DNA of 64,000 bases from Taibaiella koreensis (GTDB lineage Bacteria > Bacteroidota > Bacteroidia > Chitinophagales > Chitinophagaceae). The position numbers and the translations under genes are program-made. Within the stretch, counting starts at the first letter, position 1. Every line of letters starts with the position of its first letter. The notes beneath the pieces are model-generated. The model saw nothing but the letters and a program-made list of their open reading frames with translations, did not search any database and was not told where the DNA came from. Where the stretch lies: contig NZ_QVNU01000001.1 in NCBI RefSeq assembly GCF_003545715.1, forward strand, positions 124,001 to 188,000, given 5' to 3'. Shown here in pieces: positions 43,159 to 52,410 of the stretch.

Positions 43159-43196
43159 TTTGTTCAAAAAAAAATCAAAGAAATTTTTGAAATGGC

Positions 43197-43227
43197 TTTG
43201 CTTTTCAAAAAGAATATTCTATCATTG
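43197..43227 (+). promoter_or_regulatory. gldJ promoter
   Basis: TTTG at 43197-43200, 19-base spacer, TATCATTG at 43220-43227 (7 of 8 consensus). The leader would be about 85 bases. Confidence 0.5.
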
Positions 43228-43316
43228 TAACTCATTTTATACAAGTTAATCTTTATCGTTGCAGGGAATTTTACATTGCAATTGTTTTTTACAGCAAAAC
43301 ACACTGTTTTTTTATT

Positions 43317-44834
43317 ATGAAAAGAACACTATTAGGCTTGAGTATGTTGTGCGTCGGAACAGCGACCATCTTTCCGGCCTGTTCATCCAAAACGAAGGGC
43401 GTTTCGGATAAGACCGGATGGAACTACAACGACCCCCGTCTGGGTGGATTCGATGTAGCCAACTACCCCGGCCAGCAGACAGGACCAGGTCTGGTACCTG
43501 TTGAGGGTGGACGCTTTACCATGGGGCAGACTGAAGAGGACGTCACTTATGAGCGTAATAACATTCCCCGCGATGTAACGGTTTCTTCTTTTTATATGGA
43601 TGAAACAGAGGTGGCTAACGTGCATTACCGCGAATATATATACTGGCTGCAGCGTTCTTACGGAGCGGATTATCCCGAAGAAGTAAGCAAGGCCTTACCC
43701 GATACTGCTGCCTGGCGCGAAGCTCTGGCTTTCAATGAGCCGCTGGTAACCAACTATTTCCGTCACGCCGCTTATAATTTTTACCCCGTAGTGGGTGTAA
43801 ACTGGTACCAGGCCAATGCTTATTGCAAATGGCGTTCGGACAGGGTAAACGAAATGATCCTCATCAAAAACGGTATGCTGAAGAAGAATCAGAACCAGGT
43901 GAACGAGGATGTCTTCAACTCCGAAACCTATACCAACGGACAATACCTGGGAACACCCGGCCGTGGCCAGAAACGTGACCTGGATCCCAATGGCGCCGGT
44001 AGAAGAAACACAGCCTATGCTGATGGCTACCTGCTTCCCAATTACCGCCTGCCTACAGAAGCAGAATGGGAATATGCAGCCTATGGCCTGATCGATAAAA
44101 ACCCTGCTCCCCGTACCAAACGCCGTCGCGGCGAAGAAGCCATTACCGATCGTAAAGTATATCCCTGGAGCGATGTGCGCAGTCCCCGTTACCAGAACCG
44201 TGGAACCTATCGTGGCGAATATCTCGCCAACTACAAGCGTAGCAGCGGTGATGCGATGGGCGTTGCCGGCGGTTTGAACGATAATGCAGACCGGCCCGCT
44301 CCCGTTTACTCCTATGGCGCCAACGCCTTTGGCCTGTACAATATGGCCGGTAATGTGAGCGAATGGGTACTGGATGTATATCGTGCTACTTCGCATCAGG
44401 ATGTAAATGACCTCAATCCTTTCCGTGGTAACCAGTTCTATAAAAATACAATGGAAGCCGATGGTACCTTAAGCGAGAAAGACAGCTTGGGTAATATGGT
44501 AAAAGTACATATTGATTCTACTGATCTGATAGGCCGTTACGATCGCGATTATGTAGGTTATGATGCCCGCGGCGCTGAAGATGGCGATTCCACTTCCGGC
44601 TATGTTTATGAATATGGTAAGACTTCATTGATTAACAACGATAGCCGTGTAATCAAAGGCGCTTCCTGGAACGACCGCGCTTACTGGCTGTCGCCTGGTA
44701 CCCGCCGTTTCATGCAGGCCAGCCATACCAGCAGCAAAGTAGGTTTCCGCTGCGTAATGGATCGCCTGGGTAGCCCTGGTTTCAATAACGATCCCGGTGG
44801 CAACCACTTCGGTAAACGCAAGCGCAAAGGATAA
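43317..44834 (+). CDS. gldJ: Gliding motility / T9SS-associated lipoprotein GldJ
   Basis: 505 residues. Lipobox FPAC gives lipidated Cys22. It has the GldJ signature TGWNYNDPRLGGFD, EGGRFTMGQ and SSFYMDETEV, then a SUMF1-type fold with RLPTEAEWEYAA, NMAGNVSEWV and VGFRC at the end. The two catalytic Cys residues of formylglycine-generating enzymes are not conserved (the equivalent region reads NDRAYWLSPG), which fits a structural lipoprotein. GldJ stabilises GldK and supports gliding and T9SS in Bacteroidota. Distinguishing GldJ from GldK relies on the WNYND and GPGLVPVEGG blocks and is likely but from memory. Followed by a clear terminator. Confidence 0.85.
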   Translation: MKRTLLGLSMLCVGTATIFPACSSKTKGVSDKTGWNYNDPRLGGFDVANYPGQQTGPGLVPVEGGRFTMGQTEEDVTYERNNIPRDVTVSSFYMDETEVANVHYREYIYWLQRSYGADYPEEVSKALPDTAAWREALAFNEPLVTNYFRHAAYNFYPVVGVNWYQANAYCKWRSDRVNEMILIKNGMLKKNQNQVNEDVFNSETYTNGQYLGTPGRGQKRDLDPNGAGRRNTAYADGYLLPNYRLPTEAEWEYAAYGLIDKNPAPRTKRRRGEEAITDRKVYPWSDVRSPRYQNRGTYRGEYLANYKRSSGDAMGVAGGLNDNADRPAPVYSYGANAFGLYNMAGNVSEWVLDVYRATSHQDVNDLNPFRGNQFYKNTMEADGTLSEKDSLGNMVKVHIDSTDLIGRYDRDYVGYDARGAEDGDSTSGYVYEYGKTSLINNDSRVIKGASWNDRAYWLSPGTRRFMQASHTSSKVGFRCVMDRLGSPGFNNDPGGNHFGKRKRKG

Positions 44835-44858
44835 TGTTTCCGCAATAAATTTGTTTTA

Positions 44859-44890
44859 AAGGCCCCTTCCGGAAAGAAGGGGCCTTGTTC
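44859..44890 (+). terminator. Terminator after gldJ
   Basis: AAGGCCCCTTC / GAAGGGGCCTT, 11-bp stem with a 6-nt loop, then GTT. Confidence 0.75.
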
Positions 44891-44909
44891 AATATAGATA
44901 GTATAAACT

Positions 44910-45317
44910 ATGAAGCATTTTAATGTGCGTGTATATGGCCTCTGGTTAGATCGGGGACAAGTATTGGTCAGCGAAGAGCTGATCAGGGGACAAAAGATCA
45001 TTAAATTTCCGGGGGGAGGCCTGGAGTGGGGAGAAGGCACTCTCGACGGCCTGAAACGGGAATGGCAGGAAGAAATGGGGCAGGCGATTCATGTCAAGGC
45101 ACACTTTTATACCACAGATTTCTTTCAGCCTTCGGCCTGGGATCAATCGCAGGTGATCAGCATTTACTACCTTGTTGCGCCGGTGAATGCCTTATCTTTG
45201 CCCTATCATAACGGGCAGGAACATTTTTATTTTCTTCCCCTGACAGAAGATCTGCCTGGTTTGCTCAGCTTGCCCATCGACAAAGTTGTCGCCCACCAAT
45301 TGGTACAGGCTACTTGA
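44910..45317 (+). CDS. NUDIX hydrolase
   Basis: 135 residues. The Nudix box is seen as GGGLEWGEGTLDGLKREWQE followed by EMGQAI, matching Gx5Ex7REUxEExGU, with intact catalytic Glu residues. It hydrolyses a nucleoside diphosphate linked to another group; the specificity is not clear. Cytoplasmic. It starts 20 bases after the gldJ terminator, without a clear promoter. Confidence 0.92.
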   Translation: MKHFNVRVYGLWLDRGQVLVSEELIRGQKIIKFPGGGLEWGEGTLDGLKREWQEEMGQAIHVKAHFYTTDFFQPSAWDQSQVISIYYLVAPVNALSLPYHNGQEHFYFLPLTEDLPGLLSLPIDKVVAHQLVQAT

Positions 45318-45389
45318 TTCCCGGATAGACAGTATACTATAAAGGCATTATTATACGTTACAGGAGAGCGTGTTTGCTCGTAATTATTT

Positions 45390-47189
45390 ATGAAGTACTG
45401 GTCCGGCTTACTGATCCTTTTTGTCTTCGGCGTGTTTGACGCCAACGCGCAGCTGTTGCCCCCCAACCGTCCCGAACAGGACGCCTGCGGTGCGCTGGAA
45501 ATTTGCGGAAATGGTTTTTACAGTCCTTATAGCTATCAGGGACATGGCCTTGTCTTCGATCTACCCAATACGCCTTGTAACTCACCCGGAGGGTCGCCAC
45601 CCGGCGCCGGCGAAGATAATGCGATGTGGCTCAAGCTAAAGGTAACCGCTCCCGGAACTATCGTTTTTACCATTACCCCGGTAATGTCGCTGGATGATTA
45701 CGACTGGGCCATGCTGTCTTTGGGCACCACGCCCTGCAGTGCAGTATCCTCGGCAAACGTGATCCGCTGCAATTTCAACAACAATGTTCCTATAGGCGGG
45801 GCGCCGCCTAACAACGGGATTACCGGCCTGAACAATACCTCTACCCTTATCTCCGTACCTGCCGGTTTTTCCGGTAATCCTTACTGCAGGCGGATAGATG
45901 CCGTTGCCGGTGAAGTATTCCTGATCATGATCAACAATTTCGGCGCCGGCGGAACACCTAGCTCTGGTTTTCGTATTGATTTTTCGGGCTCTACTGCCGT
46001 GTTCAACGATCAGATCCCGCCCCGTATGGTAAGTGTGAGCTCTTCCTGCTTTACTGCGACCGAAGCCATTGTGCAGCTGTCTGAAGCGATCAAGTGTTCC
46101 TCAATTGCGCTCAACGGCAGCGATTTTGCGATACCAGGGGCCACGATCAGCGCGGCTGAGGGGATCAATTGCAATGCCAGCAACCAGGGTTATACCGATA
46201 GGATACGCCTGACCTTCAGCCCGGCGCTTGCCGGCGGCGTATATAGCCTGCAGGCCAGGACCGGCAGCGACGGTAATACGCTGCTGGACCTATGCGATAA
46301 TCCCCTGGCCCTGCCGGCCTCGTTGGTACTGAATGTTTTTCCCGACAACAGCGTGACCCACACGCTGGATACCATCGGTTGCGGGTCCTTGGTCTATAAA
46401 GGTGTTACCTATACGCAAAGCACCGTGCTGCGCGATACGATACGGGGGCAGGGCGGCTGCGACAGTATTTACAATGTAACCAATATAAAGGTCTACCGCG
46501 AGCCGGACCGGTTCGAAGAGACGGTAGGCGATTGTGATACCGTGATCTTCAGGGGTAAAACATACCTGGAAGATGCAACCGTGATCGATACGTTCCGCAG
46601 TCAGCAGGGCTGCGATAGTTTCCTTCATATCTACAATATCTATGTCGAGCACTTTGAGCTTTCGGTAACGGCCGATCCGCCGGAGCCTGTAAAAGGCGAC
46701 TATGTATTGTTTACCACCTCGGCCAATGTGCCCGATTACAGCATCAACGCCTGGTATCCGCAAAATGTGTTTCCCAGGCAATTCGGGAAAGACCATAGCA
46801 TTCTCATACAGCAATCGGATACGGTAAAAGTGATCGGGACCAGCGCGCTAGGCTGCGTGGATACAGCCGTGCTCTATATTAAGGCCGACTCATTGATCCC
46901 GGTATTCATTATGCCCAATGCCTTTTCTCCCAATGGCGACGGGCTCAACGATGTGTTTGAGCCGAAGTTTGTGAATAAGAGCGGCTATGTGGTCAAAAGC
47001 TTTAAGATATTCAACCGTTGGGGACAATTGGTATACCTGGCAGAAGGAACCCGCAAGGCTAGCTGGAACGGCTATTACTATAATAAAGACAAGCGCGCAG
47101 AACCGGGCACCTATTACTATTACATTCGCGTGGAGTTTATCGATGGGACCAAGGATACCGTTAAAGGCGATGTGACGATTGTGCCTTAA
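45390..47189 (+). CDS. Secreted surface protein with T9SS type B (CHU_C) C-terminal domain
   Basis: 599 residues, signal peptide ending DANAQ. The N-terminal domain (about 25-200) has ALEICGNGFYSPYSYQGHG and a conserved Cys pattern that recurs in Bacteroidota secreted proteins with a PKD-like region. The C-terminal 90 residues form a gliding-motility-associated CHU_C domain (MPNAFSPNGDGLNDVF, FKIFNRWGQLVY, YYYIRVEFIDG), the type B sorting signal. It should be exported by T9SS and stay on the surface, perhaps as an adhesin. It is large, so its role in adhesion is only inferred. Confidence 0.9.
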   Translation: MKYWSGLLILFVFGVFDANAQLLPPNRPEQDACGALEICGNGFYSPYSYQGHGLVFDLPNTPCNSPGGSPPGAGEDNAMWLKLKVTAPGTIVFTITPVMSLDDYDWAMLSLGTTPCSAVSSANVIRCNFNNNVPIGGAPPNNGITGLNNTSTLISVPAGFSGNPYCRRIDAVAGEVFLIMINNFGAGGTPSSGFRIDFSGSTAVFNDQIPPRMVSVSSSCFTATEAIVQLSEAIKCSSIALNGSDFAIPGATISAAEGINCNASNQGYTDRIRLTFSPALAGGVYSLQARTGSDGNTLLDLCDNPLALPASLVLNVFPDNSVTHTLDTIGCGSLVYKGVTYTQSTVLRDTIRGQGGCDSIYNVTNIKVYREPDRFEETVGDCDTVIFRGKTYLEDATVIDTFRSQQGCDSFLHIYNIYVEHFELSVTADPPEPVKGDYVLFTTSANVPDYSINAWYPQNVFPRQFGKDHSILIQQSDTVKVIGTSALGCVDTAVLYIKADSLIPVFIMPNAFSPNGDGLNDVFEPKFVNKSGYVVKSFKIFNRWGQLVYLAEGTRKASWNGYYYNKDKRAEPGTYYYYIRVEFIDGTKDTVKGDVTIVP

Positions 47190-47313
47190 GCGCCTTGTTG
47201 CTACTCTTTGATGCGTTCTGTTCAGGGTGCTGTAAAATATGCTTCCTTATTTCCGCAGCAACACCGTAATTTTAAAGCCGGGAGCCTTGTCGCTATCCCA
47301 ACCAATCTGGGAA

Positions 47314-47772
47314 ATGATAAAGAAAACGGAAATCGCTTTGGTACTGCTGGCCTTGCTCAGTCTTGTGCTGCGTGTCTCTTCAGTGCCGGGCAGCGAATGG
47401 TTTTCCACTGCGGCCTTTGGCTTGCTGGCACTCTTCTATCTTGTGTTTGCGGGGCTGCGTTTTGATACATCTTCCGGTTTGCCAGATACCCTGTCGCCGT
47501 TGTCGCGGCAACGGGAACAAGCCTTTCGCCGGTTCCTGGCCATAGCCGGAGGCGTTGTTTTTGGCATTGCCTTAATAGGTATTTTGTTCGTGCTGAACTA
47601 TTGGCGGCTGGCTGCTTTTTTCTGGTGCCTGGGCATGTTCTTCACGGTGCCGGTAGGGGCGCTTAGTCTGGGTAAGCACCTGTTGCAACCTTCCCCCTTT
47701 TACAAGGCGCTGGCCATAAGGGCCGGCTTGTTGCTGCTAACCGGCATTGGCCTGGTAGCGGCGCAGATGTAG
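47314..47772 (+). CDS. Small membrane protein of unknown function
   Basis: 152 residues with four predicted membrane helices (about 6-24, 30-48, 72-98, 105-125) plus a C-terminal hydrophobic segment. I do not recognise a family. The start is uncertain: ATG 47314 gives MIKKTEIALVLLALLSL, a natural membrane-protein beginning, whereas the frame is open from 47239. It follows the type B surface protein by 124 bases and may share its transcript. Confidence 0.6.
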   Translation: MIKKTEIALVLLALLSLVLRVSSVPGSEWFSTAAFGLLALFYLVFAGLRFDTSSGLPDTLSPLSRQREQAFRRFLAIAGGVVFGIALIGILFVLNYWRLAAFFWCLGMFFTVPVGALSLGKHLLQPSPFYKALAIRAGLLLLTGIGLVAAQM

Positions 47773-47805
47773 ACTTTCCTCTTTTTCGTGATTAAATCGT
47801 GCCGA

Positions 47806-47838
47806 TAAAAAATGCTGCCTGGTCGCCCCGGCAGCATT
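47806..47838 (-). terminator. Terminator after the glucosaminidase gene
   Basis: AATGCTGCC / GGCAGCATT, 9-bp stem with a 10-nt loop; on the minus strand it is followed by five T residues. Confidence 0.75.
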
Positions 47839-47859
47839 ACTAATCGTTTGGCCGCAGCA

Positions 47860-49584
47860 CTATTTGGCTACTTTGAGCTTCATGCCCGGCTGGATCTTTT
47901 TGTTGCCATGCAATTGCTTGTTCATCTTTTGCAGCTCAGAAACGCTGAGATCATATTTCTGTGCGATCTCAAATAAGCTTTCCCCTTTCCTTACGGTATG
48001 GCTTTTGGCTTTGGCCTTTGCTTTTGGCTTTACTTGCTCCCTGCCTTTCTTCTGACCTGCAGTTTTCTGCTCTTCCTTCGTCGCACGCCGGGCTGTTTCG
48101 ACGGTCCGGGTGTTGTTTCGGGCGGGTACCGTAACGGCTTCTTCAGTGCCGGCAGCGGTTTCCTCATAATGGCCCGAGGTTTTAGGCTCAAAGTCACGAT
48201 TGGCATAAACGGTCTTATCCATATGCGCCTTCAGCTTCTCGAGCGGGGTCATCTTGCTTTCGTCTTTTGCGGGGGCCTGATTGCGGCGTTCTTCGGCAAT
48301 GGTCTCTTCGACGGGCCGCTCATTGGCGATGTTTACCCTGTCGTTGTTGGCGGCAGCTTGTGCTTCGGCGGTAGTGGTTTCGGGTTCATCGCCTATGTTC
48401 ACCTCCGGTACGGATTCGGGTTTCTTGCCGGCAGGAACAAAGCCATCGTCGTTGCTGAGCCTGGGACTCTTGGTAGGTTTGTACGTGTTTTTGCGGGTGA
48501 CGCCGGCAGTGTATAACTCAGGCTTGCTCTCTGAAGTGGTTTGCAGATTAAGGACCGTGCCGGAGACGGGCTCCTCGCCTTTTTCAAGATGGTTCAGCAA
48601 CCGTAGCTGCTGCAGCTGGATACCTTCCTGCTGCGCTACCTGGATCAGGGTTTCCCCATCTTCCATTGTATGGGTCGGATTTTGCGCGGTTTTGGCCTTG
48701 CGTTCGAGATAGACGAACATGTCGGCTTCCAGCGGTGCATCGGGCAGGTCGTTCAGCTCAAGCAGCTTGGCATAGCGTATCTTGTTCTTGATCGCATATT
48801 CCAGCAGCATATCGCCTTTCTTACCATAAAAACCCTTGATGTTATTTTTTGTAGTTACCCGGTAATAGTCGGTCACATTGCCCGAGGCCTGCTCCTGGTA
48901 GCTGGCTTTCTCTACGTAAAGCTCATCGCTTTGCTCTGCGGCGCTGGCACCCGGGCCGTAGCCATCGTCAGCGGGGATATGCTCGCCTGGCGTCCTTGCG
49001 CTTTTGCGGGGTAGTGGTATTTCCTTTGCCGATGCCAGCAATATCTCATCGTCGTTATTGTTGTTGAGCGCAGCATAAGTGTATTCCTGCAGCCTGAAGT
49101 CCTCGATGGTTTTGATCAGCTTTTTGGCATATTGCGGGTTGGTCGCATAGCCGCAACGCTTCAGGCCGTAGGCCCAGGCAGCATAGTCGGTAGGCGACAA
49201 GTCGAATAGCGAGCTATACCGCTTGTTGTTCTTCAGGAAATCGGAATGATCCTTGTAGGAATGGACGGCCGAGACATATTTCCGGAAACATTCGTCCTTG
49301 GCGTCGTCGGTATACGTATAGGTTTCTCCCGTCCAGGTGTTTTTGCACTTAATGCCAAAATGGTTACTGGCATTCTGGCATAGTTCGCTGCTGCCCGCAG
49401 CCGTTTCAAAGATACCCTGCGCCAGTGTAATGGACGCCGGTATCCCGGTCCGTTGCTGCTCGGTTATGGCCAGCGATTTATATTGAGCGATATAGTCCTG
49501 CACCTGCTCGTTATACGATTTCTGGGCAAAGCCGGTGAAGGTGCAGGCGCTTAAAGCAATAAAGAATAGATACTTGCGGATCAT
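47860..49584 (-). CDS. Glucosaminidase with LysM domains
   Basis: 574 residues, signal peptide ending TGFAQ. The N-terminal domain (about 25-165) is a Lyz2/FlgJ-type N-acetylglucosaminidase with the catalytic Glu60 in GIFETAAGSSELC and GIKCKNTW. Two internal LysM-like segments (about 222-275 and 285-330) and a C-terminal LysM (SHTVRKGESLFEIAQKYD, last 48 residues) bind peptidoglycan. The region between about 330 and 520 is low-complexity and charged. It is expected to cleave glycan strands in the periplasm during cell wall turnover. Confidence 0.92.
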   Translation of the reverse strand: MIRKYLFFIALSACTFTGFAQKSYNEQVQDYIAQYKSLAITEQQRTGIPASITLAQGIFETAAGSSELCQNASNHFGIKCKNTWTGETYTYTDDAKDECFRKYVSAVHSYKDHSDFLKNNKRYSSLFDLSPTDYAAWAYGLKRCGYATNPQYAKKLIKTIEDFRLQEYTYAALNNNNDDEILLASAKEIPLPRKSARTPGEHIPADDGYGPGASAAEQSDELYVEKASYQEQASGNVTDYYRVTTKNNIKGFYGKKGDMLLEYAIKNKIRYAKLLELNDLPDAPLEADMFVYLERKAKTAQNPTHTMEDGETLIQVAQQEGIQLQQLRLLNHLEKGEEPVSGTVLNLQTTSESKPELYTAGVTRKNTYKPTKSPRLSNDDGFVPAGKKPESVPEVNIGDEPETTTAEAQAAANNDRVNIANERPVEETIAEERRNQAPAKDESKMTPLEKLKAHMDKTVYANRDFEPKTSGHYEETAAGTEEAVTVPARNNTRTVETARRATKEEQKTAGQKKGREQVKPKAKAKAKSHTVRKGESLFEIAQKYDLSVSELQKMNKQLHGNKKIQPGMKLKVAK

Positions 49585-49660
49585 AAGATTTTTCTGTTTT
49601 GAAAAATGGCCATGAGGCGCTTCGCTGAAGCTGATGGAAGGCTCAGTTGAAAGTGTCGGT

Positions 49661-50308
49661 TTATTTTTTACGGATCAGCATAAGGCCATCGCGAACGGGC
49701 ATAATTACCTGTTCCACGCGGTCGTCGGCCGCAATCTTCTTGTTGAATTCGTGAATGTGGCCTGCTGTATTGCTCTGCTGGTCTTTGGGAAGGATCACCT
49801 CCCCGTGAAACAGCACATTGTCGGCAATCATAAAACCACCGGCTGGTATACGGTCGATCAGCAGGTCAAAGTAATGACTGTAATTTTTTTTATCAGCATC
49901 AATAAATACCAGGTCAAAATCGCCTTTGATCTTGGGGATCAGGGTGGCGGCCTCGCCTATATGCTGCACGATGCGGTCTTGTAAGTTGGCTTCGTTCCAG
50001 TATTTGTTGCGCATATCCTGCAGGTAAGGATCTATATCGATCGTGTGCAGCTTACCACCTGGCTTGAGCCCCCTGGCCAGCGAAATAGCAGAGTAGCCTG
50101 TATAGGTACCCAGCTCCAGCACTTGTGTAGGCGCTATCATGTGGCTGAGCATTTGCAGCACTGTGCCCTGGAGATGGCCCGATATCATTTGCGCGCCCTT
50201 TACCTGCGCGTGGGTTTCCCGGTTCAGCGAGGCCTGCACCGTATCTTCAGGTGTGGTATACTGCTCTGCGTAGAAATTGATCGGATCGGGTGTAATGATG
50301 TGCTGCAT
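49661..50308 (-). CDS. Class I SAM-dependent O-methyltransferase (CCoAOMT type)
   Basis: 215 residues. The SAM motif VLELGTYTGYSAISLA, the metal-binding DLVFIDADKKNY and ADNVLFHG are those of the caffeoyl-CoA O-methyltransferase/catechol O-methyltransferase family. Members methylate catechol-like hydroxyls with Mg2+. The natural substrate in Bacteroidota is generally unknown. Length is typical. It lies between the glucosaminidase and LOG genes on the same strand with spacings of 76 and 74 bases, so shared transcription is possible. Confidence 0.93.
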   Translation of the reverse strand: MQHIITPDPINFYAEQYTTPEDTVQASLNRETHAQVKGAQMISGHLQGTVLQMLSHMIAPTQVLELGTYTGYSAISLARGLKPGGKLHTIDIDPYLQDMRNKYWNEANLQDRIVQHIGEAATLIPKIKGDFDLVFIDADKKNYSHYFDLLIDRIPAGGFMIADNVLFHGEVILPKDQQSNTAGHIHEFNKKIAADDRVEQVIMPVRDGLMLIRKK

Positions 50309-50382
50309 GGCTGAGCTGTTTAAGGATTAACGGTATACAGATGGCTTCAAACAGGTTTCCGGCTACACCCGGATAAGGCGTC

Positions 50383-51081
50383 TTAAAAATTCGGTTTCAG
50401 CTTATTGTGTGTATAGAACTCACCAATATAGTTGACTACTTCATCGGCGGTATCGTATATCTTGACCAGGTCGAGATCGCCGGGGCTGATATTGCTCTCT
50501 TGTTCAAGCATCACCTTTTTCATCCATTCGAAAAGGCCGCCCCAGTAATCCGTTCCCATACAAACCAGGGGTGTCTGGGTGAATTTCCGTGTCTGGATCA
50601 GTGTTGCTACCTCAAAGAACTCGTCCATAGTTCCCCAGCCGCCGGGCATCATTACAAAGCCCTGGGCGTATTTGGTAAACATGACCTTGCGCACAAAAAA
50701 GTAATCGAAGTTGAGGTTTTTATCGCTATCGATATACGGATTGAAATGTTGCTCGAAGGGAAGGTCGATATTGAGGCCTACGGATTTGCCGCCGGCAAGG
50801 TTAGCGCCTTTATTGGCGGCTTCCATAATGCCGGGGCCACCGCCGCTGATGATACCAAAGCCTTCTTTGGAAAGCTTTTGTGCTACTTCCACCGCCAGCT
50901 CATAATAGTGGTGGCCGGGTTGGGTACGGGCCGAGCCGAATATGGAAATGCAAGGTCCTATTTTGGCCAGCTTCTCAAATCCCTCTACAAATTCGGCCAT
51001 TATTTTAAAAAGCTGCCAGCTGGAGTGTGCCTGGGGTTCTGTCCAGTCGCGTAGCTTTATTTTCTGAAGTTGATCTTTCAT
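50383..51081 (-). CDS. LOG family protein (cytokinin riboside 5'-monophosphate phosphoribohydrolase-like)
   Basis: 232 residues. It has the LOG signature PGGWGTMDEFFE with the upstream Arg-Lys catalytic region VRKVMFTKY and the fold start ISIFGSARTQPG. LOG enzymes hydrolyse nucleoside monophosphates to a base and ribose phosphate; in bacteria they likely salvage or degrade nucleotides. The start 51081 was chosen because the upstream 63 bases show no family similarity. Divergent from tgt, with a promoter box at 51142 and a small palindrome next to it. Confidence 0.92.
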   Translation of the reverse strand: MKDQLQKIKLRDWTEPQAHSSWQLFKIMAEFVEGFEKLAKIGPCISIFGSARTQPGHHYYELAVEVAQKLSKEGFGIISGGGPGIMEAANKGANLAGGKSVGLNIDLPFEQHFNPYIDSDKNLNFDYFFVRKVMFTKYAQGFVMMPGGWGTMDEFFEVATLIQTRKFTQTPLVCMGTDYWGGLFEWMKKVMLEQESNISPGDLDLVKIYDTADEVVNYIGEFYTHNKLKPNF

Positions 51082-51141
51082 TAAGCGATTTGAAATACAG
51101 TCTGCAATCGGGCCGGCTACAGCCGGCAATTCCGGATGAGG

Positions 51142-51168
51142 CAAAGATAAGTTTAAATTATTTTAAAC
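51142..51168 (-). promoter_or_regulatory. LOG promoter -7 box with adjacent palindrome
   Basis: Minus strand TATCTTTG (51142-51149), 60 bases before the start codon. Immediately upstream lies GTTTAAA-ttat-TTTAAAC (51151-51168), 7-bp arms, a possible operator in the divergent promoter region of LOG and tgt. Confidence 0.45.
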
Positions 51169-51245
51169 GCTGTGCGTAAGATGTAAAGGAGATGTTGTGC
51201 GTAGGACAAACTGGTCTTGAAGAATATGCTTAATTTCGCAGCCGC

Positions 51246-52376
51246 ATGGAATTTGAACTTATTGCCCGGGATCCCGAAACCGGCGCGCGGGCAGGCCTGC
51301 TGCACACCGATCATGGAACCATCGAAACGCCGATCTTTATGCCGGTGGGCACAGTGGGCACCGTAAAGGCCGTAATGCAGGAACAACTGGTGCACGATGT
51401 AAAAGCCCAGATCATCCTGGGAAATACCTATCACCTGTACCTGCGTCCCGGTACCGGAATACTGGAACAGGCAGGTGGCCTGCACCGTTTCAACGGCTGG
51501 AACAAGCCTATCCTTACCGATAGCGGCGGTTACCAGGTATTTTCACTTTCCGCCAACCGGAAGCTAAAGGAGGAGGGCGCCCTGTTTCAATCCCATATCG
51601 ACGGTTCGCGGCACCTGTTTACGCCCGAAAACGTAATGGACATCCAGCGGAGCATCGGCGCCGATATCGTCATGGCCTTTGACGAATGCACGCCTTATCC
51701 CTGCGATTACCGGTATGCGCAGCAATCGATGGAGCTCACCCACCGCTGGCTGGCCCGTTGTATGAAGCGCTTCAACGAAACGGAGCCCAGGTATGGCTAT
51801 AACCAAAGTTTGTTTCCCATTGTGCAGGGCAGCACCTATAAGGATCTCAGAACGCAATCGGCCGAGTTTGCGGCCGGCATGGAAGCCGACGGCAATGCGA
51901 TCGGCGGCTTGTCGGTAGGGGAGCCCGAGCAGGACATGTACGAAATGTGCGCGCTGGTATGCGACATACTGCCCCGGGAAAAACCACGTTATTTAATGGG
52001 TGTAGGTACGCCCTGGAATATACTCGAGTGCATAGGACTGGGGGTCGATATGTTCGATTGCGTGATGCCAACGCGTAATGGACGTAACGGCATGTTGTTT
52101 ACTACCGAAGGGGTAGTCAATATTAAAAACAAGCGTTGGGCCGATGATTTTTCACCCATTGACCCGGGGCTGGAAGAGGGACCCAGTACGGTCTATACAA
52201 GAGCTTACCTGCGGCACTTGTTCGTTGCCAGTGAAATACTGGGCCTGCAGCTGGCCAGCTTGCAGAACCTTTCGTTCTACCTGCAGCTGGTAAAGCAGGC
52301 GCGGCAGCATATTATCGACGGCGACTTCGGCGCCTGGCGCAGGCAAATGCTGGAAGTAGTCAAGAGAAGATTGTAA
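51246..52376 (+). CDS. tgt: tRNA-guanine(34) transglycosylase
   Basis: 376 residues, full length for bacterial Tgt. It exchanges guanine for the queuine precursor preQ1 at the wobble position of GUN-anticodon tRNAs. Catalytic features: Asp92 in ILTDSGGYQVFS and the nucleophile region FDCVMPTRNGRNG. The three zinc-ligand Cys residues that enterobacterial Tgt carries before RAYLHH are absent: the segment reads DPGLEEGPSTVYTRAYLRHL, keeping only the His. From memory, other Bacteroidota Tgt proteins also lack them, so activity is still expected. The next gene starts 34 bases after the stop. Confidence 0.96.
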   Translation: MEFELIARDPETGARAGLLHTDHGTIETPIFMPVGTVGTVKAVMQEQLVHDVKAQIILGNTYHLYLRPGTGILEQAGGLHRFNGWNKPILTDSGGYQVFSLSANRKLKEEGALFQSHIDGSRHLFTPENVMDIQRSIGADIVMAFDECTPYPCDYRYAQQSMELTHRWLARCMKRFNETEPRYGYNQSLFPIVQGSTYKDLRTQSAEFAAGMEADGNAIGGLSVGEPEQDMYEMCALVCDILPREKPRYLMGVGTPWNILECIGLGVDMFDCVMPTRNGRNGMLFTTEGVVNIKNKRWADDFSPIDPGLEEGPSTVYTRAYLRHLFVASEILGLQLASLQNLSFYLQLVKQARQHIIDGDFGAWRRQMLEVVKRRL

Positions 52377-52410
52377 CCCCGGTTGTTGCCTACAGCCGAA
52401 ACATTTCCCA

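Noticed and set aside
42511-43167. Leu-rich and Ser/Asn-rich ORFs in the Gln repeat region, and a possible CRISPR array
   Set aside because: They are alternative-frame readings of the CAG/CAA repeats. The repeats are short, imperfect and in frame with a gene, and there are no spacers or cas genes.
43317-44834. Active formylglycine-generating enzyme (sulfatase maturation)
   Set aside because: It has the SUMF1 fold but not the catalytic Cys pair, and it carries a lipobox and the GldJ-type N-terminal blocks.
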